Source of the DNA: Avena insularis
Taxonomy: Eukaryota; Streptophyta; Magnoliopsida; Poales; Poaceae
NCBI GenBank assembly: GCA_023614405.1
Contig: CM042688.1
Location: forward strand, 375,583,331 to 375,647,330
Reading direction: 5' to 3'
DNA length: 64,000 nucleotides
The position numbers were made by a program, and so were the translations under genes. Below the pieces are notes generated by a model. That model ran no database searches, was not told the DNA's origin, and saw nothing but the letters and a program-made list of their open reading frames with translations. Below, in pieces: positions 43,128-55,735 of this stretch. The number at the start of each line of letters is the position of its first letter. Positions within the stretch are counted from its first letter, which is position 1.

Positions 43128-46100
43128 TGTCAACACCCAGATTTTTAATCCTAGATGCCCGTTATGCCATACCTCGCAATCCTAGGATTACCATTTTTGC
43201 GAGACATAACGGATTGGATGTCATAGTACATCATCCATTACAAACCATACATAAGATCTTACACAAATAAGGATCTCAAGATCCAGTCTTTAATACAACA
43301 AGCAGCGGAAATAAAAGATAGGCGTAGTTGTGGGGTCCATCTTCAAGGGCACAGGCAATGCTGACGAAGGCAGATAGTCCTAGTTATCATAGCCGTCCTG
43401 ATGACCATCCTCTTGATAGTCTCCTTCATAGTCTGGCCATGAGAATAGCTAGGGACAAAAAGCCATGAGTACTCTTTAAGTACTCGCAAACTACTATTAA
43501 CAGGTACTATAGTTCTAAGTTAAAGTGCTAAATCTAAGTTTAACTATAAAGTTAACTTTGAAACCTAAGCTGAGTTCTGAAGCAAAGAAAGATAAAATGA
43601 AGTTCGAGAATCACTTAAGTTGGGAAGATATTGTCATAAACACAACCCTATTGTGGTCAAGTCAAAGTTCATCCTTCATTTCAAGTTATTTAGAAAACAT
43701 CTGACAACGATACAGTATGGCCATTCCAACTGTCCATAACCGCGGACGCGGCTATTCGAATAGTTTGACACTCTGCAGAGGTGGTACACTTTCACCATAA
43801 GATTCGATACATCTGTCAGGGATAACCCTGAATCATCATACTTAGTATGCAGATAATCAAACATAACCTTCCCTTTACACACCCTAGTATAAGCACCTCT
43901 CCTATGAGCATGGCCTCCCAACCATGACCATCAGTCATCTTGGGCACTGCATAGGTGGACATCATGAGAGGTAGCCTCAGCTCAAACCTCTCCCATGAGG
44001 GAACTCATACTAATGCATATAAATTTCCAGCTAAGCCTTACCCAATTCAGGTAGTGTGGTTGTACGGTAAATTTGGAATGGTAGCGCATCCGAATCCAGC
44101 CATCAGTTTTATAAAAGGGTTAAGGCTCATGCCTCATCATTTTCATCATCATAAACCAGTTGTGTTTCTCAACACATGTCAAAACATCTCAATAGAATGA
44201 CTCATCATTCCAAGGTTTTCACAATTCATTTTCACCAAGTGTTCCCATCTAAAGTGACTCAAGTTTTTGATCTACTCTAAACTACTAAGTTAAGAGTGTT
44301 CACTAAGGTGGAAGTGATGGGTTCAATCTCATGCCATAGAATGACATCTAAAGGTTTCTAAATAGGTCAAGTTTTATACTTTTTATGCTACCTTCAAAAC
44401 AAGTAAGGGACTTTGTGTAAACTAAAGGAGGTAGCACTTGTAAACCAATACTTGGGGTAACTAATAGTAAAAGGGGTGTGATCAAAGCATGCTTAAGGCA
44501 TCCTTGCTAAACCATCTAGTTTGATCCTAGCTTGCTAAGTACTAAACTTGCAAGGGTTAACTTGACACTAATAGCTTGCACTGTTAATGGTGGCTTGCCT
44601 TGGTTGTTGCAGTGGTTGAAGTTTTCTTCGTCTTCGTCTGGATAGCACTCCTCCTCCTCGTAAGCTTGGTCGGTACTATCTTCTTTAAATACATACGGAG
44701 TACACAATCACCAAACAATACTTAACTAGGCTAGATAGCTTTCTAAGACACATAATTGATGATCTATTATCATCACAAGCATCACAAGTTTAATTCAATA
44801 GTTTCATTCTTTTTAATTTAGAAAAGTAATTTCTACTCATTGAAAAATTAACTAATATTTAATATTCACGACTTAAAATATGGGATCATGTTGACACATG
44901 TCATCACGATATATTCTAACATGTGGGAATGAGATTTAAATGTTGGATCAAAATTACTTTGGTTTAAGTTCAATATTTAATGATTTAAAGTGACTAGAAA
45001 TGCCTATATAGCATTATTTTGGTACTAGTCCAAAGTCACTGCATGTAAACCTTAATGTTATTACATATTTAGGTAGATATGATGAAATGTGATTTTTGAG
45101 AGTTGGAATCAACTCAAAAGCTAACTTGGTTGATTTTATAAAAATGTTACAAGGTGCAAATGCTTCTGTTTTGTTATTTTTATTAGGCGAGATCTATAAC
45201 TCAAATTGGATTAAATCCAACGGCCTTGGATAGATTACTTCAATACCGTTGATACAAAATTAGTTTCATGCAATTTGGATTTATAAATCTCTCTGAATTG
45301 ATTTTCAAACTAGGGGACAGAAACTAGATTCAACTAAAAAAGAAAAATCCAAATTTGAACGGTTGGGCTAGCGCGGGAAAGAACTTAGGCGGCCAGGCGC
45401 TCATGGCTGGCTCAGCTAATGGTGTCCCGCTTGTCGAGTGGTCTTAACACGAAACGATGCAGCGTCGTGGGCCGTAGGATTAGAACAAGGATCTACGGCT
45501 GAGGGTCGTCGTCGACGACGAACAGGTCGCCGACGAGCTCGAACCCTAGCGGCTCGGTGGGGGTCTGGTGGGGATGTACCAGGGCTCTAGTGGGGTCGAC
45601 GAGGCGGGCAAACGAACTGGTGGTCAACGACGAGGCGAGGCACGGTTGTGGCGGAGCTTGGGGTGGTCGCAATTAGCGGCGCCCTTCTCCTCCTGCTGCG
45701 CATGCTCCGGCTCCAATTCCGGCGAGGCAGAGCTCACTTGGCTCTGGCGAGAGGTGGGTGAGGTTTAGTTAGAGGTGGGGAGTGAGTGGGTATGGAGAGA
45801 AGAGGCTGGGGAGGCCGGTTTATATAGGCCCGACGGTGAGACCGAGCGGGATGGGCAGGCGACGGTGGCGACATGGCTACGGCCGGCTAGAGGCATGGCG
45901 GAGGGTGGCGATCGACAGGCGGTCTCCTGGCGGTGCTCTAGGAAGTGAATGTGAGCGTAGGAGTGGTGGTATGCGTGCAGGCGGTGGCGCCTGAGCGGCA
46001 GCGGCAACGCCCACGGCGAGCGGTGGCTGGTGCGTTAGGCGTGACGGGGTGTCTGGGTGTTCCTCTGGTCGTGGCGGGCGGCAGTGGCTGTAGGCATGCG

Positions 46101-47038
46101 GTCAGGCACGCGTGCTGTGCTCTGGCCGCGTGCGGTCTGGTGATGGTGCGGTGGCGCTGGCTCTCCTCGGTGGTCCATGGCGAGGCTCGGCTCGGCAGGG
46201 GATAGAGGGTGGCTGAGCTCTGGCTACCTCCTAGACATGGCGAGGGAAGGGGAGTGGTGCATTGCGGGGCAAGGTTTGGCCGGCGAGCATGTCCTTGGGT
46301 TGGCATGGCATGGGGGCTAGGGACAAGGGAGAGGGGTGCTAAGGGCCTGGTTAGACCAAGAGGGGACATAGGGATTAAATGGAGATCAAATGGGGGCAAA
46401 ACCCTGTGCAGAATAGTGAGCTAGGATTTAGAGTTTAAACCTTCCTGCCAAGTGTTTGATGAAATGGCCGCAAGAAATAAACTTTTGAATTTTGGTTTCA
46501 AATTTTTTGGGTGATCTACACTAGTGCTAGGTAGTCTCTGGTTGCAAGGGTTTTGAAAGTGGAGCTTGTTTGAATGGTTTTTAAAAAAGTGGGATCTTAC
46601 CATATGAAATAGATTCAATTTTGAACTGTCATTTAAAATTAGCATTTGAAAGATTTTTGCAGATCACAAGGTGGGCCTTGGTACCTCAGTATGTGTACTA
46701 GCAAGGGGTGTAAAGATCCACACATGTTTCTGTTAAGTTTTGAGTACTAGGAATGCCCCAAGTAGGCATGAGAGTTAATTTGGCCAAAATGACCATTTAC
46801 TTCAAATATTCATTTTGAGTTATTTTTCTTTGGGAAAAGTTTGGGAATGACTTAGATGATGTTTAATTCACCTAAGAAACATTTTACAAGCATTGGATCA
46901 CTTAAACAAGGAACTTCAATTCAACTCCTATTTTAAATGCACACACATATGAATGCTTTCATTTTTAATTTGGAAAAGTTTGTTAACCATATTTTTGGAT
47001 GATTTGATAAGCTTGGATTAAAGTTTTGGGATGTTACA
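43128..47038 (-). mobile_element. Right (5') LTR of B
   Basis: 3911 bases, starting TGTCAACACCCAGATTTTTAAT and ending GGGATGTTACA on the + strand. The GC-rich section is at about 45370-46330, with TATATAAA (minus) at 45819-45826, which would drive the genomic RNA of B. Confidence 0.92.
45819..45826 (-). promoter_or_regulatory. TATA box in right (5') LTR of B
   Basis: TATATAAA on the minus strand in the same context (ggcctatataaaccggcc) as the left LTR copy. Confidence 0.62.
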
Positions 47039-50000
47039 ACAATTCATTAACTAGGTAAGAACTATAGTAAAGGGAAAAGTAAAACTTGGAGTAAAACTGG
47101 GAAGTACATCATCCATTACAAACCATAATAAAGGTCTTACAAATAAATGATCTCATGATCCAGTCTTAATACAATCAAAGCAGCGGAAAGTAAACGTAGT
47201 AGGCTCCATCTTCAGGGTCACAGGCAATGCTGACGATGGGAGATGATGCTAGTTGTCATAGACCTCCTGCTGTCCATCTTCCGGGTAATCCTCCCCATAG
47301 TCTGGCCATGGGAATAGCTAGGGACAAAGCCATGAGTACTCTTTAAGTACTCGCAAACTATCACTAGTATAAGTAAAAGTAAAGCTAGTAGGAATCATAA
47401 GCTCTAGGTTTGTTTGCAAAAAGCCAGGTTTATTTCATAAAGCTTCAAGAGTAAAGACCTAATTTAGTTCTCTAGATCACTTAAGGGGGAAACTAGTTTT
47501 CATATCCACAACTCTATTGTGGTCAAGTCAAGTTCATCCTTCAAGTCACAAATCATTTTGAAAACATCTGAAAACAGAATAGTATGGCCACTCCAACTGT
47601 CCATAACCGCGGACACGGCTATTCAAATAGTTTGACACTCTACACAGGGGTACACTTTCACCACAAAATTTGATACATCTGTCAGGAATAACCCTGAATC
47701 ATCATACTTAGTATGCGGATAATCAATCTTAACCTTTCAATTACACACCCTAGTATAGGCACGTCCCCTATGAGTTTGGCCTCCCAGCCATGGCCATCTT
47801 CCATCCTGGGCACTGCATAGGTGGACATTCATCACGAGGTAGCCTCAGATCAACCTCTTCCGCAAGGGAACCCATACTAATACATATAAACATCCAGTCA
47901 ATCCCTACCCAACTCAGGTATTGTGGTTGAACGGTAAAATTGGAATGGTATCGCATCCGAACCCAACCATCAGTTTTTATTAAAGTCAAGGCTCATGCCT
48001 TATCAATTTCATCATCAAACCATTGTGTTTCACAACACATGTCAAAATATTTCAATAGAATGAATCTTCATTCCAAGGTTTTCATAATCATTTTTACCAA
48101 GTATTCCATTCTAAAGTGATCTAGTTTTATGCTTAGCACTAGCTCTAGTATTGAGGTTATCACTATTGGGGGTGCTAATAAAGTATAAGTATCCAAGACT
48201 AATCCTATGATCTTGATAGGATTCAATCTAGTTTCCACTAATCACAATTCATTAACTAGGTAAGAACTGTAGTAAAGGGAAAAGTAAAACTTGGAGTAAA
48301 ACTAGGAATTGGTAAAGTTGCATAACCAAGCATGCCTAGCGCATCTGGTATAAGGGGTTTGCATAAGTAGCATGCATAGTTATAGCTTGCACTGATAGCT
48401 TGCATTGAGCAGTGCAGTTGTTGCTGTCGTTGAAGTTCTCCTCTTCCTCCTCGAAGTACTCCTCATTGTAGCCCATGTCGGTACTAGCGTCTATAAATAC
48501 ATTCAGTGTACACATTCACCAAACAACACTTCACTACTTCTATTTAGCACACAAGGGCTCATGCTAGACGATCTAATATCATCTCAATCATTATATGGGA
48601 TATTAACATTTTCTTAATCTTCTTATTTTAGAAAAGTAATTTCTACTCATTTTAAATCCTTAAGATTTAATATCCTCCAATTAAAATAGTGGATCATGTT
48701 GACACATGTCATCACCATCTATTCCAATACTTGGGAATGTTATTTAACATGCTTATCATATATTGCAAGATTTAATATTACTATTTAATAATATTCAAGT
48801 GACTAGAAATGTCTATTTAGCACTCTTTTAATACTAAGCCATGTTTCATATTTGTAAAATCAAATCTTTTTACATATTCAGGTAGAGCATAGCAAATGTG
48901 ATTTTTGAGAGGTGGAATCATCTCAAAAACATTTATAGTTTATTTTAGAAAAATGTTTGAAGTGTCAAAAGTCTCTATCTTGTTATTTTTGTTATAGGTG
49001 ATCTATAATTCTAAATGGTTTGAATCCAACGGGAGTGATTAGATAATTTCATTACCTTTCCAAGAAAATTGGAATCAAGTATTTTGATTCAGTGAATCTC
49101 TTTGAATTGAATTTTGAATCTACTGATAGAATATGGTTTTAACTAAATTGGCAAAATTCTATTTGAATCAACGGGCTCTACACGGGAAACTAATTGGCCC
49201 GGCCCAACTGCACAACGCTGGTGCAACGGGCTGCTCACAGAACGGCCCCACGCGTCAGTGACTCACCGAAATGGTATCTTTCAATCTTAGCCCTACGATT
49301 AGACTAGGATCAATGTCTATGGTTCATCGTCTCCGTCGAACTACTCTGGCGAGATTCGAACCCTAACACGGCAGTGGGGGTCGCTAGGGACTTACCGGGG
49401 CTCCAACTATGGTCGGTGATGGGGGCGAATGGGGTGGTCGTTGATGGTGGTTCGGTTGGTGGTCACGGCAGCTCCTGGGGTGGATGCAATCAACGGCTTC
49501 CTTCCTCGACTACTGCAGCGGACTCCGGCCAAATTCCGGCATCGTGGTGCTCTCCTTGCTCCGGGGAAGGGTCGGTGAGGTTCCTGGGTGAGTGGGGAGT
49601 GGAATGGTGTGAAGAATGACGTCTGGGGTGGCCTCTATTTATACCCCAAGGGTGGAGGCAGGGCGGCATGGTCTGGCTTCTCCGGCGACGCTGCTACAGG
49701 TCTCGTTGAGCATGGCGGAGAGAATGGGATGATGCGACGGACTATGGATATCATCATGCGAGTGACGGCACGACAAGGGGTGGTCTTTGTTGGTCGGGCG
49801 ATGTTGGCGCTCTATTCCAGTACACGGGTGTTTGTCACGCGGTACGTTGGTCATGGGGCGCGCGGCCGCGAACGGTCATGTATGGGAGGTCACTGGTGCC
49901 ATGGCGATCGTGGGTACGAGCAGAGAGAGCGAGGCGCGGTGGGTGCGTGAGAGGCAGCTACAGCGCCCCATCGCGCGCTCAGCATGGTAGGGGATTAAAT

Positions 50001-50913
50001 GGGCGCAGCTGGTCTGGATCCTTCTCGCCTCACCGTTTGTCAAGGGATGGACAGGGGGTGGCAGTGAGGTCATGGCTACTTGCTGGACATCGTGGGAGAG
50101 GGCGGTGCGGCGCGCAACGACTGGCTCGTGCTAGACCGGCATGGCCGGCTCGGTACGGGCCTGTCACTAGTGCAACGGTGGAGTGGAGGCTCTCCACTGC
50201 ACGACCAAGTACCAAGGATGATCATGAACAAGTAGTGGAGTGGAAATGAGGTACAAGAGATGATCAAATGATTGATCACAAATAGTAGATAGTTGGTAGA
50301 TGTACTATGCCTGCCAGGTGTTCGATCAAATGGCCGCATGAATTCCTCTTTTGAATTTTTGAATGATTTTTGGTGAGTGATCTTGTTACTTTCTTAGTAG
50401 TCCATGGTTGCTAGGAATTGTCAAGGGGAATTGGTGTGAATGGTTTTTGAAAAGTGATGATCTAGACATATGAACTTGATTCAATTTTGCAAAGCCTTTT
50501 AAATAGATTTGAAAATAGTTTCTGCCACTTTGTAAAGTTTGCTTGGATTCACTTGGAGTTGGTCTAGCAAGGGGTGAAAATAATTGGAATTGTTTCTGTT
50601 GGAAATCCTTTACTAGGAACACTCAAAGTGGTCTAGTGGATAAATTTGGCCAAAATGACCATTTGATCTTATGCTCTATATTTGATTTTCTTTTCACTTG
50701 ATTTTGTTTTCTAAGTGATCTAGATGATGTGGTATTCATCTTTAAACTAATCCTTATCATTAGTAACAATCAATCATGGCAATTTCAAGCATTCATACAC
50801 TAATGCAAATCACACATGCACTCATATTAAGGTTAATAATAAAAGTTTTTGTTAACCCTAAACTTGGGTGATTAGAGCTTGATAAGCTTGATTAATATTT
50901 TTGGGATGTTACA
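47039..50913 (-). mobile_element. Left (3') LTR of A, second segment with duplication
   Basis: After the second ACAAT the LTR resumes for ~60 bases to about 47103, then jumps back to LTR position ~99 (gtacatcatccattac) and runs through to the end (gggatgttaca, 50913). About 1.2 kb (32261-33405 plus 47044-47103) is therefore repeated as 47104-48307. TATA (minus) is at 49643-49635. Confidence 0.85.
49635..49643 (-). promoter_or_regulatory. TATA box in left LTR of A
   Basis: TATAAATAG on the minus strand within a GC-rich stretch of the LTR. The same sequence occurs at the equivalent place of the right LTR, so it marks the U3 promoter of the family. Confidence 0.65.
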
Positions 50914-50929
50914 AACCTTCCCTCCTTAA
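50914..50929 (-). other. Polypurine tract of A
   Basis: On the minus strand TTAAGGAGGGAAGGTT directly precedes the LTR start TGTAACATCCC. The position and purine content fit the PPT. Confidence 0.75.
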
Positions 50930-50959
50930 ATAGAATCTTGTCCCGAGATTCAGGAAAAA

Positions 50960-52177
50960 CTAGGAACTAAAGAGATTGGGATACTTAGTCCTAATGTAAT
51001 CTTCTCGTTCCCAGGTGGCTTCTTCTTCTGTATGGTTACTCCATTGGATCTTGAGAAACTTGATACCTCTGGTCCGGGTGGTTCTAAATGCTTCTTCCAA
51101 TATACGGATGGGCACTTCATGATAAGTTAGATCCTTGCCGATATCTATGGCTCTGTGGTCGATGTTCTTTAAAATTTCGGTCTTCTCCGGCACTTCTAAG
51201 CATTTTCGAAGTAACGAGATATGGAACACATTATGCACGGCTGACATCTCCTCAAGCAGTTCCAATTGATAGGATACTTCTCCTCGGAAATTCAAAATCT
51301 TCAAGGGTCCAATATATCTAGGGGCTAGCTTTCCTTTCAAACGAAAACACTGCATTCCCTTCAAGGGTGATACTTTGAGATACACAAAATCTCCGACATT
51401 GAAGGTCAAGTCTCGATGTCTTTTATCTGCATAACTCTTCTGTCTGGATTGAGAAGTCTTGAGGTGCTCACGAACTTTGTGAACCTTCTCTTCAGCTTCT
51501 CGTAGAATGTCGGGTCCGAAGATCTGACTCTCTCCTACTTGCGACCAATTCAACAGGGTACGACACTTCCTTCCATACAGAAATTCAAATGGGGCCATTT
51601 GCAAACTGGCTTGATAACTGTTGTTGTATGAGAATTCCGCGAAAGGCAGACAATCCTCCCATTTAGATCCATACTCTAACACACAAGCTCTCAACATATC
51701 TTCTAAGATCTGGTTGACTCTTTTAGTTTGTCCGTCGATTTGTGGGTGAAAAGCTATGCTAAAATTCAGTTTGGTTCCTAATCCTTCTTGGACTTTCTGC
51801 CAAAATCTTGAGGTAAACTAGGTTCCTTGATCCGACACTATGGTCTTGGCGGTTCCATGCAAACTGACTATTCTAGCTATATACAACTCTGCTAGCTTCG
51901 AACTTTGGTAGGTTGTCTTGACTGGTATGAAATGGGCTACCATGGATAGTCTGTCTACTATGACCAAAATAGAGTCATTTCCACTACTAGATGTAGGCAA
52001 ACCTGTGATAAAGTCCATTCCAACTGAATCCCATTTCAATTCCGGAATCTGCAATGGTTGCAAAAGTCCTGCGGGTCTCTGATGTTCCGATTTAACTCTC
52101 TGACAGATATCACACTTGGCTATGTAGCTTCCGACTTCTCTCTTCATTTTGTGCCACCAAAATTGCTCCTTCAAATC
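50960..52177 (-). pseudogene. Element A integrase and chromodomain
   Basis: 52174-51818 reads MKEQFWWHKMKREVGSYIAK, CDICQRVKSEHQRPAGLLQP and DSVGMDFITGLPTSS (first catalytic Asp), then TIVSDQGT (second Asp) and a TAG. The Glu motif, usually GQTERVN, reads GQTKRVN, so the third catalytic residue is lost. From 51697 245 codons are open: [60 protein letters not shown]. They end in a chromodomain, with VPIRILEEAFRTTRTRGIKF, IQWSNHTEEEATWERED and IRTKYPNLFSS. The chromodomain targets integration to heterochromatin in chromoviruses. Confidence 0.9.
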
Positions 52178-54430
52178 CTAATACATCTTCAATCCTCCCG
52201 GGTGGATAGAATAAAGAGTATCATGAGCTTCCTGCATAATGACTAGTTTCAACTCCGAATTTGCTGGAACACAGATACGTCCTTTGTACCACAAAACTCC
52301 TTCTTCATCTTCGGTGAATCCGGGTACCTTCCCTGTTTTGATACGACGCTTGATTCCATCGATACTGGCGTTTCCTTTCTAGGCCTCTTTTATCTGACTT
52401 GTCAAAGTGGGTTGGAGTTCTATGCTAGCTAAGAATCCTTCGCTAACTAGCTCCACTCTGAAATTCTCCATCTCCTCATGCAAACTTGGCTGGGCTTCCT
52501 TTACCATGGTGTTTAATCTACATGGCAATCTGATAAGAGCATTCGCTACCACATTGGCTTTGCCGGGGTGATAGTGAATGTCAAGGTCATCATCCTTGAT
52601 TAACTCTATCCATCTCCTTTGCATCATATTTAGCTCCTTCTGGGTGAAGATATACTTCAGACTCTTGTGATCCGAATAAATCTCACAGCGGTTACCCATA
52701 AGGTAATGACGCCATGTCTTCAAAGCTAACACTATAGCTGCTAGTTCTAGGTCATGGGTAGGGTAGTTCTGCTCATGCTGCTTCAGTTGTCTGGACATAT
52801 AGGATATGACTTTGCCTTCTTGCATCAATACACATCCAAGACCAATCTTGGATGCGTCACAATACACATCAAAAGGCTTCTTGATATCCGGCATGATCAA
52901 AATTGGGGCTGAAATCAATCTCTTCTTGAGATCTAGAAAACCTGCTTCACATTTGTCAGTCCATTCAAACTTCTTATCTTTCTTCAACAACTAGGTCATC
53001 GGTCTTGCGATGCTCAAGAATCCTTCCATGAACTTGCGGTAGTATCCGGCTAATCCAAGAAATGCGCGGACTTCTGTTTGGGTGGTTGGGGCTTTCCATT
53101 CTTCAACATCTTTGATCTTGGCGGGATCGACATCGAATCCTCCTGCCGACATGATATGGCCTAGGAATCCTACTTATTTTAACCAAAATTTACACTTGCC
53201 GAACTTGGCATACATCTGATGCTCTCTAAGGGTTTCAAGGATGGTTCTCAGATGTTGCTCATGGTCCTTTTCTGATTTGGAGTAGATTAGAATGTCATCG
53301 ATAAACACAACGACAAACTTATCCAGAAAATTCATAAAAATCTTATTCATGAGATTCATGAAATAAGCGGGGGCATTGGTTAGTCCAAAGGACATGACAT
53401 TGTACTCATACAATCCAGATCTGGTGGTGAAGGCAGTCTTTGGGATATCTGTTGCACGAATCTTCAGTTGGTGATAACCAGTTCTAAGGTTAATCTTAGA
53501 AAACACTCTAGCACCAGTCAGCTGATCAAACAAATCTTCTATCTTTGGCAAAGGGTACTTGTTCTTGATGGTGACGTCATTCAGCTTCCGGTAATCCATA
53601 CAAAGATGGTTGGCACCATCCTTCTTATCAACAAACAAAATGGGTGATCTCCATGGCGATGCACTTGGTTGAATCAGTCCTTTTCCCAGCATATCGTCAA
53701 GTTGCTTCTTCAGCTCCACTAGTTCATATGGGTTCATACTATAGGGTCTCTAAGCTATGGGTCTGGTTCCAGGGATTAGTTCAATGATAAACTCGATATC
53801 CCGATCTGGGGGCATACCGGGCAATTCATCTGGGAACACGTCGGGGTATTCATAGACTACTCTGACTTGGTCAATGGTGGTCTTGGCTAGACTCTTGTTG
53901 CACTTGAATTGATAGGGAAAAGTCTCAGATACATGTTATACTGATACTTCAGTGCTATTGTTCATGGTTATGGCTTTCTTAGCACAGTCGATTAATCCTT
54001 GATGTTTCGAAATCCAATCCATCTCTAGCACTACTTCCAAACCTTTGGTTCCAAGTACTATTAGATTCGCATAAAAATCTATCCCATGTATTCTGATAGG
54101 TACGGCCTTGCGGACTTTTCTAGGTTTGGTGGTCGAACCAGGGATTTGAACTATCATAACATGCTTCAGATTTGTTGGTTGAATCTTACTAGTGCATGCA
54201 GATTCTTCTGTAACAAACGAGTGCGATGCTCTAGAATGAAACAACACTCTTGCTAGAACTGAGTTAATAGAAAACATACCTAGCACGACATCTGGCGCTT
54301 CTTGGGCTTCTTAAGCATTCATGTGGAATAGACGGCCATTACGGTTGTGCGGGTTTCCTGGGGCGAATCTCTTTCCAGGCTAGACACGGTGTTGCTGTTG
54401 GGCAGGTGCATTCACATTGGTTGCTGCAGC
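52178..54430 (-). pseudogene. Element A protease, RT and RNase H
   Basis: Protease: the DSGASH active site seen in B reads HSRASH here (54286-53936 segment), so the catalytic Asp is lost. RT (53737-53174): [60 protein letters not shown] and [13 protein letters not shown] (FIDD catalytic). RNase H (52990-52379): [40 protein letters not shown] and [18 protein letters not shown]. In-frame stops occur near 53750, between 53174 and 52990, at 52379-52381 (TAG for Gln in EAQKGN) and at 52178-52180. Confidence 0.9.
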
Positions 54431-55484
54431 AAGCTTCTTAGGGCACTCGTTGGAGTAGTGACCTGTGACTCCACATTCAAAACAAGTGATCATTGACTTG
54501 TCTTTCCCTGCGACAAGCACACATTGCTTCCAGTCCTTGGGGCAGTATTGATGTTGTTGTTGTTGGACTTTGGCGGTGCATAGTTGAAATTATTGGAGTT
54601 GCCGGGTTTGTTGTTGTGGTTTCCTCCGGGCCTTGGGTTTCCTCCTCCACGGTGGGGATAGTTCGGACGGTTCATTGGGGGTGTGTTGTTTCTGGGTGCA
54701 AAACTTGTAGACGGGTTGGGGCGATACTTCGGGGTATGGTGGGGTCCTAGTTGATGCATCATTCGACGCTTGCGGTTCTCACTGGCCTAGCTGATCTTGC
54801 CTTCCATTTGGATTGCAGAATCCACTAAGGTTTCAAGGTCATCAAAGGGAATGTTGACTAGCACTGTCTGCATCTGATCATGTAGACCATTCAGGAATAT
54901 CTCCTTCTTCTTGGCTTCATTGTCAATCTCATCAGGTGCATACCTAGCTAGTGATAGAAATTTGTCACGGTACTCAACCACAGTCATCCTTCCTTGCTTC
55001 AAGTCTCTGAATTCATCTCTCATCCTCTTGATTAGACCCGGGGGCACATGGGTCCTGCTAAACTTGAGTTTGAACTCCTCCCAAGTCATCATTTGACCTC
55101 CGTTCATCGTACGGGTACTATTCCACTAGATCTGGCATAGCCAGACAAATAGTGGGTGGCAAAAAGCACCTTCTCATTAGCATCAACTCCTGCAACTTCT
55201 AGATTGTTCTCCATGGTTTGCAGCCAATCATCAACATCTAGAGGCTCCTCGGACTTACTAAACATGGGTGGGTTGGTATTCTGGAAGTTCTTAAGTTTAG
55301 ATCGATGGTGATCTTGGTTTCCATGGCCTTGATTATTGTGGGCCATCTAGGCTATCTGTTGAAGAGTGGCTAAGTTGGCTTGACATTCAGCTCTACCAGC
55401 TTCATGGTCAGAAACTAACATTTGTAGAATCTGCAGCATCGGGTCCTGAGATGAACTGCTCCCTCCGGGATTTCCGCGAGTCAT
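54431..55484 (-). pseudogene. Element A gag
   Basis: ATG at 55484 starts TRGNPGGSSSSQDPMLQIL. A TAG replaces Gln in LQQIAQM at about 55350. Then come KNFQNTNPPMFSKSEEPLDV, WLQTMENNLEVAGV and, after a frameshift near 55130, EEFKLKFSRTHVPPGLIKRM and RDKFLSLARYAPDEIDNEAK. A proline/asparagine-rich stretch precedes the CCHC knuckle [17 protein letters not shown] near 54475-54430. This is the retrotransposon gag (capsid plus nucleocapsid) of Ty3/gypsy. Confidence 0.87.
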
Positions 55485-55735
55485 CTGAAGATTGATATAG
55501 ATAGTGAGACACGAGGGAAATTTCTAAGGTTCAGGGGTTTGTTTCAAAACTTTAAGCTGTGAGTATAACTCAGTTTTTTTTGAAAACTAGCAACTTGCTT
55601 TTCATTCATTCATTTCAAGCATAGATACAAACACACACCACAACAAGGAAACATTTGGTTTTAAGAACCATTTTATGAAGCTACGATATAGTGGGACTAG
55701 GTACAACTCACACCTATGATTGTGCTCAGGTGCGA

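Larger units (their letters stand above)
33406..47038 (-). mobile_element. Gypsy chromovirus B (Tekay/Del-type), nested in A
   Basis: 13,633 bases with TSD ACAAT (33401-33405 and 47039-47043). LTRs are 33406-37324 (3919 bases) and 43128-47038 (3911 bases). PBS (43124-43113, minus) complements initiator-Met tRNA, and PPT is 37341-37325. By eye the first ~475 bases of the two LTRs differ at about two dozen positions. It is the same lineage as A but a distinct subfamily: B LTRs read ...TTTTTAATCC...GCCCGTT where A LTRs read ...TTTTTAAGTC...GCCTGTT. Confidence 0.94.

Noticed and set aside
49374..50339. ORFs in the GC-rich island of the A LTRs
   Set aside because: Same reason: the frames differ between left and right LTR copies and no family is recognised.
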